Assembly: GCA_036365515.1 (NCBI GenBank)
Contig: CM070873.1
Coordinates: 23,691,085 to 23,755,084, forward strand
From: Torymus aiolomorphi
Lineage: Eukaryota > Arthropoda > Insecta > Hymenoptera > Torymidae
Length of the DNA: 64,000 nucleotides
Reading direction: 5' to 3'
Within the stretch, counting starts at the first letter, position 1. Each line of letters begins with the position of its first letter. The notes beneath the pieces were generated by a model. That model was not told the origin of the DNA. It saw only the letters and a list, made by a program, of their open reading frames with translations, and made no database searches. Positions 43,297 through 55,370 of the stretch are shown piece after piece. The position numbers and the translations under genes are program-made.

Positions 43297-43486
43297 TTAC
43301 ACCACTCTAACCTCAAAATCATAACTTTAATATGATTATTCGGCTCTCGTGGTGTAAAATACGGTACGACACTGGTGCGTAAGATGATTTTTACCGCGTT
43401 CGACTTTTCGCACTCGCTTCGCTCATGTGAAAAATGTCTCCTGCGGTAAATAATCACCTTCCACACCCGTATCGTAATGTACTATT
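43297..43486. mobile_element. Small hairpin MITE, copy B, nested in the 4.1-kb TIR element
   Basis: It interrupts the left arm between 'gcacaaataaattttt' and 'cacgcttaa', which are contiguous in the right arm (46290-46320). It is related to 4960-5150. Confidence 0.8.
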
Positions 43487-44125
43487 CACGCTTAACACTT
43501 ATATATATAGTGATATAACAATGATATAACAGTCGATATAAAGATGTTTATCTTTGTGCGTGTATAAGTAATACACATGTAAGTACATGCGGATACTTGT
43601 ATGAGTTTATGTACATATACATGTGTCCGCTAGATAGCTATCGTTTGCCTTAAGATTACCAAGATAAGTTTGGTTTCTGCTATATATATCACTCTCTAGT
43701 CTTTTTTAAAACTATCATCTTTTTGAAAATTATTACATATTTACACCTTATTAAGGTGATGTGAAACCCTAATTTCAATATTTTTGAAATCAACATTCAA
43801 ATGTTTATTTGGAAAAAGACGGCTGTCAAGTTCTCCGTACAAGTAAACTCTATATTCAGGAATTTTTTTGAGTGATTTTATTAGCATTTTCGTTAGCTAT
43901 GCTCGTTTGAAAAGTAGATCAAATGCAGATTCCTACTTACCAACAGTACGGTTTTTATTTAATTAAATAAATTCTCATCATTTTTTTGGAAAAACACGTT
44001 CGTCAAGCGTTCCGTATATGTAAATACTATACTAATAATTTTTTTTTGATGATTCCATTGGTATTTTCGTGAGATGTACTCTTTGAAAAATAGCGTCGGT
44101 ACTCAGATCCCTTAACTTAACTACG

Positions 44126-46190
44126 ATGTCTCAAAATTACTCAACGAAGAGAATCAAATGTGCAGATTTTTTACATAGACACAGAAAAATCTGTTTCCAA
44201 TCTACAGCTGTTCGTTTCAAACAACTTGAGGATCTTGCTCATCCATTGAAGCACCTTTATCCTGATTTACCTTTAACACCCTCTACACATGTGTGTCAAG
44301 ATTGTTACAATCGTGCGTTAGAAGTGGTGAGTAGCACTGACAATGAATTCACAACGGATGATGAACTTACCGACAACGAAGTCGATAAAGATGAAGATTT
44401 TATACCAAGTAGTCCAGAACGTATCGAAGAATTTAATTATCAAATAAATACATCTTTCTTAGATTCTGTATCGTCTCTTAAGAGAAAAAATCTTATACGT
44501 GAAAAATCAATTGAAAATTACGTAAAAAAGAAGAAGAAAAATATACTTTCAACATTGTCTAATGCCCTCGATGTGAAGTTAAACAATGTTTATGACGTTT
44601 CTATAAAAATAAATGAATCAAGTCCATGCTGTTGTACAGAATGGGTACAAAATATTGGTGTAGCCTTGCAAAAGTATTCTACGGTATCAGAAAAAATAAA
44701 AATTCTGACTTTGCTACCATCATCCCTAACGAAAAATGAAATTTCATCCTTATTTCCAGACATAACAATTTACATGATAGAAAAAGCGAAAAATCTTGCA
44801 CAAGAAAAGGGAGTTTACTCGGAACCAGACGTGTACACAGGCCAACCCATTGACGAAAGGACCGAAAAAATTGTGATGGAATATTATATAAATGACGATT
44901 TTAATAGTTCAAGACAGAGTCCTAATAAGAGTGACGTTATTACCGTTAAAATAAATTATTAAAATGAGAAGAAAGTTAAACGTTTCCTTGCTCGAAGTCT
45001 GAAAGCAACGTATGAAACATTAAAAAATGATTATCCCGAATTGAGAATTGATAAATCGAAGTTTTATAGTTTGCGACCAAAATATGTCTTACTTAGTCCA
45101 ATCAAAGAAGTTTGTCTCTGTATCTATTGAGCAAATTATGATTTATTTCTTACGAGCTTAATTAATTTCAGAGGGAATAGCGTTACAGAGTTGGATGAAA
45201 TTCGGTCAGAAATAATAAACGCAACAATGTGTTCTGAACCATCTGATTTATGTTATTTACAAGAATGTCAAATGTGTCCAGGCAGTAACGGAATTACGTT
45301 TCATGTTCTAAAACTGCAAGATATAGAAGGAACAGAAGAAATTACATATGCTTTGTGGGATAACGGTAACTTGATTAAAAATAAAGGTTAGTACTCACGT
45401 ATATGTAAAAAATATACAATGCAAAGCTATAAAAGCAGAAAGAGAAAATGCTAAAAAAGACCCATATCATTTAGTTCTTCAAATAGACTTTGCTGAAAAC
45501 TGGGCTGTGATTCATAATAAAGCTGTTCAGGGAAATCATTGGGTTAATGATCAAATTTCTATTTTCACAGCAGTCTCTTATCAAGGAGATTCGACACAAA
45601 GTTTCGCAGTAATAAGTGATGACCGAAAACATGGTTCAGCGTATGCTTTGCTAGCAGTAAAAACAATTATAACCTACTTGAAAGCCAATTGTTGTGATTC
45701 AATAAAAAAAATTTCCATTGTATCAGACGACGCCGTTAGCCACATTAAAAATCGCTTTAAATTATATGAATTAAAACGAGCACCATTTGATATAAAATGG
45801 TTGTTCTCTGCTACTGGGCACGGCAAAAGAGCTTAGGGACTTATAAAGCATTATGCTACTTTGCATAACCTTCGAGAGCCCCATGAAAAATCCATTCAAA
45901 ATGCCAACGATTTTGTAGAGCACGTTCAAAAATATACAGATGCAATTAAAATAATACATTTACAAGACGTTGAAGTAGAAGAGTTTAGAAAAGTAAAAAA
46001 TGTTGATTGGCTTGCTACTCCTAAGTATCTCGGAATTAAAAAAACTCATTTATGGATTAAAGAAACGTGGAATGATAAAGTACATTGTTTGACAGCAAAG
46101 ACCGCTGATCGCCCCCTTACTGAAGTAAGAATAATGAAGCAGAAAAATAAAGGTAGTTATAAAAATAAAAAATCTAAAAGACAAAAATAA
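44126..46190 (+). pseudogene. DDE-like transposase of an insect/cnidarian TE family, decayed
   Basis: The N-terminal ORF (44126-44962) has 'CADFLHRHRKICFQ', 'CQDCYNRALE', a Lys-rich stretch, and the block 'EKIKILTLLPSSLTKNEISS' with 'MIEKAKNLAQEKGV'. After a frameshift near 44950 the sequence continues with 'SKFYSLRPKYVLLSP', a TGA near 45128, and the ORF at 45191. The catalytic part has 'VLQIDFAENWAVIHNK', 'ISIVSDDAVSHIKNRF' and 'FSATGHGKRA' followed by TAG at 45835 and a further 109 residues. The order of the two Asp blocks and the HGK block matches a family of uncharacterised TE proteins I know from cnidarians and insects. I do not assign a superfamily. At least three breaks make it inactive. 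Confidence 0.6.
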
Positions 46191-46876
46191 AAAAAAATAC
46201 ATACATATGTGCATACATGTGTATTACTTATATACACACAAAGATAAACATCTTTATATCGACTGTTATATCATTGTTATATCACTATACATAAGTGTTA
46301 AGCGTGAAAAATTTATTTGTGCGTTATCTCATTAGTGGATCGCTATCCCAGGTCAATAAATATATACCCCCGAATCTGATAAATATATATATACGAATAA
46401 ATATATATACCCCCGAATCTGACAGATATGGCTAGATAGCTATTTACGTCCTCTATCATAACAAAAAAAATCGAGGAAAAAAAAATAGGCTTTTTCGAGA
46501 AAAATGCATTTTTCTAAAAACTGCATTATTCAGTAAAAAGTGCATAACTCGGGCATATTTTATTTTTTTTGAAAATAACATACAAACCATGAGAGAGGGC
46601 TCAAACCTGAGTGAAATTATGTGTTACACGCTAAAAAGCTTAAAAAACTGGTGATACAGTACCTGTTTGAAAATTACATTGAAAAAATTTATTTCTAAGC
46701 AAGGATTTTCTCGGAATTTTGCGGCATTGATGAACGCATGAAATTTTGTTGCAACAAAAAAATAAAAATATACTGGTCAAATAATTTTTGGAGAAGAACA
46801 AAAATACTTTTATCCCAAAATAATCGGTGACATAGGCATACGCGAGCCACCTGATTTGAGATGGATTCGGCCATAT

Positions 46877-48041
46877 GAGTTCTTATGGTAATAAAAGAAT
46901 TCGTTTATGAATTCAGAGACATTTTAGGTTAAAACTGTTTTAGCCCTCTTTGCAAATCGTAATTTTTCGGGAACGGTTTTATGTACATGTTACTAGAAAA
47001 TGGAAATGACGCGCGATACGCACGCGTGTTGTTTACTTGCTTTTTCTAATTTAATAAGTTATTAGGTCCATTATTTAAAAATATTGCAACAAGGTATAAT
47101 GAGGGTAGGTTAAAATTATAAAAGCAGATAAGATTATCAAAATAAACAATTTATATTTACACGAGTAAAGAAATTGATATTTTTTTGTATAAAAATCGTA
47201 TTTTTTATATATTTATAAGACTGAAGTTTGTAGGGAGCTGCAAGAAGATAGTTCATAAAAAATTAAACAAAAAGAACAGTATATTTGTTTATTTATTGTT
47301 AATTAAGTAATACAAAAAGCAAAAATAAAAAAACGAAGCCTGTTCAAACTCTTGATTTTTTAGGTATATTAGTTTATTTAGATTTGGGTTTATAGTCCAT
47401 AAAATATTCCTTGAATCCAGCACGCAGTAAAAAGTTAATAATGAAATGAAATAATTAGAAATTGAAGTGTGTTTATTTTCTGAAATTTGGTAATGTTAAT
47501 TATTTTGTTCCTACTAAGGTGCCGAGAAAAATCTAGAGTGTGATCAGGCTCAACTATTTTATTACAGTTTTTTAAAACATTTAATTAACAATAAATAAAC
47601 TCATAATCCTGTTAGTATTTATAACTTTTTCATTTTATTCCTTATGTGTCTCTGAATACGTAAACAAGTTTTTCGAAATTTATCTTGTTTGGATTAAAGT
47701 TTATAAATATGGTCCAAATCACTCAACTGTCCAACTTCCTCCTGGTATCGCCTGCTAATTTCAGTCTCATGTAATTCAATTTATAGTATTATGTTGTCAA
47801 TCATCATATACCTGTCCTCAAACCATTATTTCTTATTATGGACATTATGAAAAAGCAAATAGCATACGTCAGTTAACAGTTTATACCTAATTTTATTTGT
47901 TAAGACTGTTATGACATTAATTTTAAGATTTAACCAATTTTTTCGGAAGGCACTACAAGTGTTACAAGTATGTCAATGATAATACTACTATCTTAGCACC
48001 TAATCTATTCCTAGTTCAAATGTCATACGCGAATTAATCAT
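46877..48041. other. Gene-free AT-rich DNA
   Basis: I find no ORF with a recognisable product and no repeat relation to the rest of the window. Confidence 0.5.
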
Positions 48042-49206
48042 TTAAGGTAGTTCATCATACATATATAGCAATATATATAAGCTATTCGTAATGATTTTTT
48101 TTTTGTTTTGTTTTTTATATTTGATACAACCAGATCAAGTTTATTCGAATGATGGGTTTCTTAAGAAGTAGAAAACATTTTTTTCATGCAAAATTACGTA
48201 GTATTGGCACTAATATCAACAAGTAATTATTTTGAAATTTACTAACACGTAGCTTCTATGCAAATTTTTATTATACATGCAATCGTATCGATCAAAGTCT
48301 CATTTTGTTCCTCATGAAATTTGAGGGTAGGTTCGCGGTAACGATATTGTTGTATAACCGATTTGAACGGTGCTAGATCTCATTGTTTATCGAAATTCCA
48401 GTGAATTTCGTGAATTTTTTATAAACAATGAGATCTAGTACAGTTCAGATCCGTTATACAACAATATCGTTACCGCCAACCTACCCTCAAATTTCATAAG
48501 GAACAAAATGAGACTTTGATCGATACGATTGCATGTATAATAAAAATTTGCATAGAAGCGACGTGTTAGTAAAATTTCAAAATAATTAATTGTTGATATT
48601 GGCGCCAATACTAAGTAATTTTGCATGAAAAAAAATGTTTTCTACTTCTTAAGGGGGTTCTCCTCGGGCACTACAGTTTGTGGCTCAGCGAGAGCACAAA
48701 CTATACCATGGGCGTCGTTCTGTCTCTCTTGCTCTCGTGCACGTCGTCTGCTATTTGTGTTTATAATCATTGATATCTTTTTAAAAAGATCGGCTTGACA
48801 CATATTTGATAAACTTAATAGAAAGAGCCGAATTTCATCTTTCTTAAGCTATGTTTTTCTTTTTGAAGTCCAGTTTTTTTGATGAGTAATACTATTACTT
48901 TCTGTCACATTTGTTATAGCACTCATTTACTCTCATGTACAAATAACCATTTTCATGAATTTTTTTCTCAAAAATTTGTTCCGCAATGTATGTAAACAAA
49001 CATATGGTATCGTTTCTGTGATTTTAAACAATATTTTTATATTTTTTTCAGAAGCTTTTTCAGTTTTTGCAATATGAAGAGAACTGCCTTAAGAAACCCA
49101 TCATTCGAATAAACTTGATCTGGTTGTACCAAATATAAAAGACAAAACAAAAAAAATTCATTACGAGTAGTTTATATATTGCAATATATGTGTGATGAAC
49201 TACCTT
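48042..49206. mobile_element. Nested foldback elements
   Basis: The outer arms 48042-48172 and 49085-49206 are inverted copies ('aaggtagttcatca' and its complement, plus 'accagatcaagtttattcg'). Inside, 48171-48655 is a second near-perfect palindrome with ~230-bp arms around a centre near 48405; its arms include 'caatgagatctagtac'. The junctions contain CTTAAG. The interior of the outer element, 48660-49085, has no gene. Confidence 0.8.
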
Positions 49207-49438
49207 AATATCATTATGATTTTTTTGCAATGTAATTATTGTTGTAAATTATCGTTTACATGCTAAAATCGTATGCAAATCGCCAAATCATTATTTTCTA
49301 TTACGAAAATTTTCAAAATGCAAATTGCATACGCTAATGGATTGTTTAAAAAGTCTTGATTTTTTAACATTTATTATTGCGTGTGTCAATAGGCTGAACA
49401 TTTTCAAAATATATGCAAATTTTGTTTTTACGCATATG

Positions 49439-49674
49439 CACGGAGAGAAATTCGTTGCGACAAACGCATAGACCTTAGTCTGTAGTCATGCCGTTTTCAC
49501 ACGCCCTCCGTACTCTGCCCGCAGCCGCTCCATGCGATTAACACTGCAAGCCATGCGCTATTCCCATAACTCCATACGATAATCGTATGGAGCTGCTGCG
49601 AATTTAGTACGGAGCGCCGCGTAGAAGAATAGTAGCGCGCTCCGTGTAATATTGGCAACGAATTTCTCTCCGTG
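49439..49674. mobile_element. CACGG-type MITE, 236 bp
   Basis: It has perfect 20-bp terminal inverted repeats, CACGGAGAGAAATTCGTTGC. The interior is GC-richer than its flanks and non-coding. It is related by its ends to the elements at 31935 and 57534. Confidence 0.9.
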
Positions 49675-50305
49675 TGTATACAACATCTTACACATAGTAG
49701 AATAGCATGCACTAATTAATCATTCTGTGTTATAACGAAAATAATGCAGTAACAAAAAATCTCCGCTAACACAAGTGCAAGTAGTAAACGTATACAAATT
49801 AGTTTTTTATGTTCTATATGGTGATAATATTAACCCTGTAAAATTGCATACGAATACTAATTGTTTTTTAACACCCACTTTTTTTGCAACTTAACAAAAT
49901 TATTTCCGATCTTTCCATGCGGAAACCGTATGCAAATTAGCTTCCGCCGGGTTGTTTTTTTTCAAACTTTTAGAAAAACTACTTTGCGTATACTAATTAA
50001 TCGTTCAAAAACATTGATTTTTGTTAAAAATAAATATTTAATTGACAACGAGGCTGCAAGCGTGCAGTCTCATTATCCGCTTATAATTCGTCAAATAACT
50101 TGAATAATCAACCTTCAAATATGCATACACTAATTAATCATTCTTTTTTTTTTTCCTGTCACTATTTCCTGGTCTATATGACTTCTTCCGCTCAGTTGTG
50201 TAGTTGAAAAGTGATGTTTTTCAAATGTATACCCGTTATTTTATACATTTCTATGCACCAATCCGGACCAAGCAGCACAGAAAGGGGTAGAACAGCTTGA
50301 AAGAG

Positions 50306-50313
50306 TATAAAAG
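50306..50313 (+). promoter_or_regulatory. TATA box of the small gene at 50349
   Basis: TATAAAAG lies 43 bp upstream of the ATG. Transcription would start near 50335, giving a very short leader. Confidence 0.6.
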
Positions 50314-50348
50314 AAACGTGCTTTTACGACATCGGCACATTCGTCAAG

Positions 50349-50609
50349 ATGTGCGAGGAGCGTTGGAAGCAACTCTGCAAAGAATTCATAGCTAATCTCG
50401 TAAATGTGGAAGAGGCTGATGAAACTTTTTCATCATTTTCGGGGTCACCGCCATCCTCACCATCTCAGCCATTGCTAGAGTTGGCTCATGAGTCTTTTTC
50501 ACCTCAGCCACCTCAACCTTCGCCTCCAATACTCTTGCCGCCGGTATTTTCAGCTCCGGAAGAAAAAATGAGATTTTTCCACCTCAGTCTTCCCTTAAGG
50601 GCACATTAA
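50349..50609 (+). CDS. Small Ser/Pro-rich protein, unrecognised
   Basis: The ORF has 86 residues with an ATG in fair context and a TATA box 43 bp upstream. The first 25 residues look helical and contain two Cys, followed by a Ser/Pro-rich stretch ('FSGSPPSSPSQPLLELAHES') and repeated QPPQPSPP-type phrases that could bind SH3 or WW domains. No signal peptide or membrane segment is seen. The neighbour on the right (51283-51663) is convergent. The function is unknown, and the TATA box makes it more likely real than most ORFs of this size here. Confidence 0.45.
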   Translation: MCEERWKQLCKEFIANLVNVEEADETFSSFSGSPPSSPSQPLLELAHESFSPQPPQPSPPILLPPVFSAPEEKMRFFHLSLPLRAH

Positions 50610-50670
50610 TACGGTCTCTTACCCTACCTCCCTTACAACAGCGAGGAAGAGAAAGTAGGACGGCGCGAGG

Positions 50671-50682
50671 GGGGGGGGGGGC
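50671..50682 (+). repeat. G homopolymer run
   Basis: A run of about 12 G residues within 'gcgaggggggggggg'. It marks the region after the small gene and may be prone to sequencing error. Confidence 0.9.
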
Positions 50683-51282
50683 AAACGGGGAGGTGCATAT
50701 CGCCTACTCTACAGACTTATATGTTATTGGTGCTGCCAACAGAAGATCATACCGCACCCATGCAACGCAGCCTACAAAAGAAACATCCAAAATTACTTTA
50801 ACAAGAGATTTCCAAGTTTGTTCGCTGCGCACAAAAATCCTTCATAACGCGAGTTTTTATATTTCTTAGAGAGAAAAACTATAATTATTTACAAAAACAT
50901 ATATGGAAACCGTTGAAATCTTTTGGGAGATGTATGTCAGTTTTAACAAGTTCTCAACATTTTTTCTTTCAAAATTTTCAACTTTTAAGGTGAATCGAAT
51001 TTTTCGGGAATATTTTGAAAAATTTTAATAAAGTAGATTTAATTTTGTTTATTTTTGAGAATACTTTTAATATCTAAAACCCTTCCTTTAAAATACTTAA
51101 TTTTCTTTTGTTTTATAATAAAAGTCGATCTAATTTTTCTCATATGGGTGATAACTTTAACATTGCACTATGGATTTGCTTTGCCGGTATTTAGTATTAC
51201 ATTTTCTTGGGGTATTTCTATAGAAAAATAAAGTAAAATTTGAGAATTGTTTTTCATCTTATTATAAATATTTATTTATGAA

Positions 51283-51642
51283 TTAACAAAAGTAATAAAT
51301 AATTATAAAAACTGCGAATAAAATTATCTGCATCATAAAAAATCTGACTGGTGATCTTCCTGCAGAATCTTCCAAGTCTATTAAACGATTGTGATAATCG
51401 ACCACATCCTCTCCACTCCTGTTACATAATTCTCTCAGCCGATCAGACTGAGTGTCTAATAGGTCCGAAAGCGTCCGATTTTCTTGATCCATCAATTGCA
51501 TAGACGTGGTCAAAGCCTTCACTGTCTTTGTTAATTCGTCGACCAGTGACTCCAACGATTGCTGATCCTGCTCATAAAGAAAGACTTGTTCCTCCAAATG
51601 CCCCGGGCCGTCGATAGAAACATATCTCATGTTTGGACGCAT
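51283..51642 (-). CDS. Tail-anchored coiled-coil protein, two-exon gene, unrecognised
   Basis: The 119-residue ORF has a long coiled coil (about residues 18-90, with heptads such as 'LESLVDELTKTVKALTTSMQ') and a hydrophobic C-terminal segment 'MMQIILFAVFIIIYYF' that would anchor it in a membrane with the coil in the cytosol. The plan recalls SNARE-like or other tail-anchored proteins, but I see no SNARE signature. An acceptor (TTTTCAG) lies at 51664, 21 bp before the ATG. A plausible non-coding leader exon ends at 52142 (AACTA|GTAAGT), giving a 478-bp intron. The spliced leader and intact frame favour a real gene. Confidence 0.55.
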   Translation of the reverse strand: MRPNMRYVSIDGPGHLEEQVFLYEQDQQSLESLVDELTKTVKALTTSMQLMDQENRTLSDLLDTQSDRLRELCNRSGEDVVDYHNRLIDLEDSAGRSPVRFFMMQIILFAVFIIIYYFC

Positions 51643-52142
51643 TGTTGTAAATTCTAAAAACAGCTGAAAATATGATAATATTAGTAAAATTGAACAATTG
51701 CTATCGATTATTATGATTATAAAATATCAATAATTACTTTTCTACTAAAAATTTTTTTAAATATACAAATAATGTAATAAAGTTAACTGAGATGGCTCTC
51801 TCCTGTTTTTTCTTTTTTTTTCCTAATATGCAAAAAACTATTATTAGTTCACAATAGTAATAATAATAATTTTAATAATTTTAATGAAATTTTAATATTT
51901 TAAAATACGAATGTCATCATATTGAGAAAATTTAAAATAATTTCAAGGGAATCATTTTTTCCTTGTATTTTAAGGACCATTTTTTCTATAATCGTATTTC
52001 AAATTATTTTTCGTGAACTCAAGAATAATACATTTTTACGTATAAGTAAGAAAAAGACACTGAAGCCACCTTCAGACTGAAAATATGTTAAAATACGTTA
52101 ATTTAGAATTTTTTTGTGAAAAGAATATAAGTAACACTTACT

Positions 52143-53525
52143 AGTTCTTTGTTGTTAGTTAGTCAAATATTTGGGCTATATGACAGCTGTTCTTATTCGC
52201 AATTTCAAGCGACGATTTGAAAGCCAATGTTTGAAATAAAACTGTATAGCTATTCCGTTAGGTACTGTAGGATGGGTGCTATACAAGACTGCACTCGACA
52301 GGAGCTAACCAAAAACTGATGCGTTACGTTTGGAACCTCAGCCTTTATATCCTATGCACTGCCTTGACAAACGAAGAGTTCCAGCAGAGGTATATGAAAA
52401 TACCTTCGAATGGGGGTAGCAGACAAATTAAAGGTTTTCCCTCATTAGTCGATCCCGATTTTGTATACCTACCCTACAATAAACTAGTTTCTCCTTCGGA
52501 GATAAACCGCCTTAACTTGCTTCTTCGACAATGGTTCTGCGTATTGTCACCTTCCTTCTTCCTTATCCGATGTGTTTGTACGATGATATGTAATAAGGAT
52601 ATCATTAGTGGGCGATAGCAACTCACCATAAAGTGAGACAGAGAGAGGAGTATCTAGTGCAACCCGGCACGTAGGGCTCGAAGGGATCCGTGCAGGGGAA
52701 GGCTAGAACAACGTCTTCTTCTTCAGGAGCTGGGATTTTTCCTGGCAGCACTAGTAGCTTGCAATGCTCCTGTACATGTGTGTGCTGCCTATTCGCAAGG
52801 TTCGCCAGGATTTTGTATCTGTAAATGGTTAGGTTTACTTTCTCTTTTTATTTTGTAATGCTGAAAAAGTGAGCGTTGTAATATTTATATTAATATTAAT
52901 ATTTTCTTAAAACTAAAAATATTTACATGGTTAATGAATTGTTAAAACTAAATATAATTATTTCAAATGTATAATTTCTAAATTTCGTACATAAGTTTAA
53001 ATAATATGTTTACGACAACGGAGCTTGTAGATTATTTTCCTCACTTTTAATTATCAACTAATAATAGAAGGATTAGTTCAATGATTGACTAAAAACAATT
53101 CTTTTATGTCTAAACTATAATAAATACAACTACAATCAAAATTGTCCCAAGAACATTTGAAATGCAGATGAGATGAATTATTATTTTAATAAATTTTTCT
53201 ATTATATTTTATATCAAATTTAAAAATAAGAAAAAAAATATATGTATATCGGCGAGAACTAGAAGCTTCCGATTGTTATAATTTCGAGCAAAAAAATGCA
53301 TGGGCTAAACAACTGGTTATCAGCTCCAGACGGAATAAGAGTTTCCCCTAATGATATTTACTTTTTCCACGCGACGACGTATACATCAAAACTGCAGTTA
53401 ATTGCACAGTGTTCTAAGTATGTTAGAGCTAATGAACTTTCGCCTATAAGGCTGTTTTAGGTGGGTATAAATGAAAAGTTTATTGCAGGTTCTGAAAATT
53501 CAGAAAATTGGTTCTAAAAATTTGT
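52143..53525. other. Gene-poor stretch
   Basis: The ORF at 52319-52618 has no recognisable domain. Near 52725-52850, after a pyrimidine-rich 'cttcttcttcag', a frame reads 'LGFFLAALVACNAPVHVCAA' followed by further Cys, faintly like a small secreted peptide exon. It is recorded only as a lead. The rest is AT-rich. Confidence 0.35.
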
Positions 53526-54607
53526 ATATGGCCGAATCGATCTCAAATCGAACACCCAGAGTATGCCTACCACACCGATCATTTTGGAATCAAAGTATTG
53601 CTGTTCTTCTCGAAAAATGATTCGACCCGTATTTTTTCATTTTGCGATTGCACTAAAATGACATCCGGTTGACAATGTCAAAAATTTTTTACAAAATCCT
53701 AACTTTTAAATTTTATTTTTCAAGGTCATTTTCAAACAGCTGCCAATTTACGAGTTTTTTAAGTTTTTGAGTAAATTATACGGGATCTTACTCAGGTTAG
53801 CGCCTTTTTTCATGTCCTGCATGATATTTGCATAAAAATAAAAAAATGCATAAGTTATGCAGTTTTTACTAAAAAATGCACTTTTTGGAAAAATCCATTT
53901 TTTTCAAAAGCCCCATGTTTTTTTTATGAAAATTTAGATGAAGATAGGGAGTGTTAATACCTACCAAATCGTGTATGTCGGATATTGTATTTTTGCCCAT
54001 AGAATGAGAAAAAAACAAAATAAAATACAATAAAATTTTATTAATTCATTATAAACGGATATTTGTATATATGTAAAGTAATACACATACGCGCGCGCGC
54101 ACGCACACGCACTCACACGTGTAAGCAGTATACAGTATAGGCGGTATACAGAATCATATGTGCGTGCTTGTATGAGCTTATTATGTACTTATAAATTTGT
54201 ACACTAGATAGCGAACGTTGAGCTTAACACTTGCCAATAATTGTATGGTTTTAGCTATATATAACTGTAGTATTTTTTAATACAATATACAGTTTTTTGA
54301 AATTTATTACATATCTCTATTATATTATAAAAACCACTATGTCTGAGTATTTTTCAAAAGATAGAATTAAATGTCCCAATTTCTTTGGGAGACATAAGAA
54401 AGCCTACTATCTAGTGAATAAAACACGATTCAAGCATTTGGATGATCTTGTTCATCCATTGAAATGTCGCTATCTTAATTTACTTTTGACACAATGAAAA
54501 AATACGTGTCGAATCATTTTTCGAGAAGAACAGCAATACTTTGATTCCAAAATGATTAGTGTGGTAGGCATCTCTGGCTGTTCTATTTGAGATGGATTCG
54601 GCCATAT
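53526..54607 (+). mobile_element. Deletion derivative of the 4.1-kb TIR element
   Basis: The ends ATATGGCCGAATCGATCTC and GAGATGGATTCGGCCATAT match those of 42779-46876, and the subterminal regions are similar. Only the 5' part of the gene remains. The element holds a CG/CA microsatellite near 54090. Confidence 0.85.
54339..54497 (+). pseudogene. N-terminal fragment of the DDE-like transposase
   Basis: The 52 residues from the ATG ('MSEYFSKDRIKCPNFFGRHK') align with the start of the gene at 44126 ('MSQNYSTKRIKCADFLHRHR') and end shortly before its CxxC. Termination coincides with the junction into the right arm of the TIR. It is non-functional. Confidence 0.85.
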
Positions 54608-55099
54608 TAATTTTCATTCGATTCCTTTTCCTGCGAGCTCTCGCTCTAGGACAACTTTAACGAATGCGATACGTTACAATCTAATTACAATTAAAATTGA
54701 AAAATTTTATTATAAATATTTTTATAGTTCAACAATAATTATTTTGTTTAATTCTACATGACCCTTAAAAATATTCTGTAAGGCTACAATGTTCACAATA
54801 AATGTTATATTTTGTTTAAGACACAAAAGGTCATTAAGCTACGTAATTAACTATTTTTAAGAGTCGTAAATCTTACGTGTTTTTCCAAGACAATCGTAAT
54901 ACGTGACTCAGTAATACGGAAATCCATTGAAAGGTTCGGGCGCTAATGTACAAATCCCGTAACATAGACATACCTGAGCTTTTGTACTTTCCCCGTTCGG
55001 TGAACCCGGGGATGTCAACTAATGGCATGCGGCTTTTCGATGGTATGAGCCCTAGCGAAAACCGTCTTCGTAAGACACTGAAAATCACTGTTAAATATT
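54608..55099. other. Unassigned DNA with a GC-richer core
   Basis: 54890-55080 is GC-richer ('ccccgttcggtgaacccggg'). A minus-strand ORF runs through it without recognisable features. I checked it for rRNA-like sequence and did not find a convincing match. Confidence 0.3.
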
Positions 55100-55109
55100 G
55101 TAAATAACT

Positions 55110-55370
55110 GTTATAAATTGTTTAGATTGAGACGTTAATAGCAGATATTAACAATTATTTACAGTTTTTTACAGATATTTACAGTTATTAACAGTTATTT
55201 ACAGTTATTTAAAGATATTAACAGTTATTTACGGTTATTTACGCTTATTTACGGTTATTTACGATTATTTACGGTTATTTACGGTTATTTACAGTTATTT
55301 ACAGTCAATTACAGTTAATTACAGTTAATTACAGTTATTTACAGTTATTTACAGTTATTAACATTTTTTA
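55110..55370 (+). repeat. 10-bp tandem repeat 'acagttattt'
   Basis: About 23 copies with point variants (acggttattt, acagttaatt) form an uninterrupted array. Confidence 0.9.

Larger units (their letters stand above)
42779..46876 (+). mobile_element. 4.1-kb TIR element with DDE-like gene
   Basis: Long inverted ends start at ATATGGCCGAATCCATCTC and include an 'aaaatgcatttttctcg' region, a 'taatgagataacgcacaaat' region and 'cgatataaagatgtttatc'. Each arm spans about 600-700 bp of similarity. The left arm has a 190-bp insertion (43297-43486). It encodes the gene at 44126-46190. A deletion derivative is at 53526-54607. Confidence 0.75.

Noticed and set aside
52319..52618. 99-codon ORF
   Set aside because: There is no domain, no promoter and no splice context to support it.
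54873..55088. rRNA fragment or coding ORF in the GC-richer patch
   Set aside because: The composition suggested rDNA, but I could not match any conserved rRNA motif, and the ORF has no recognisable features.
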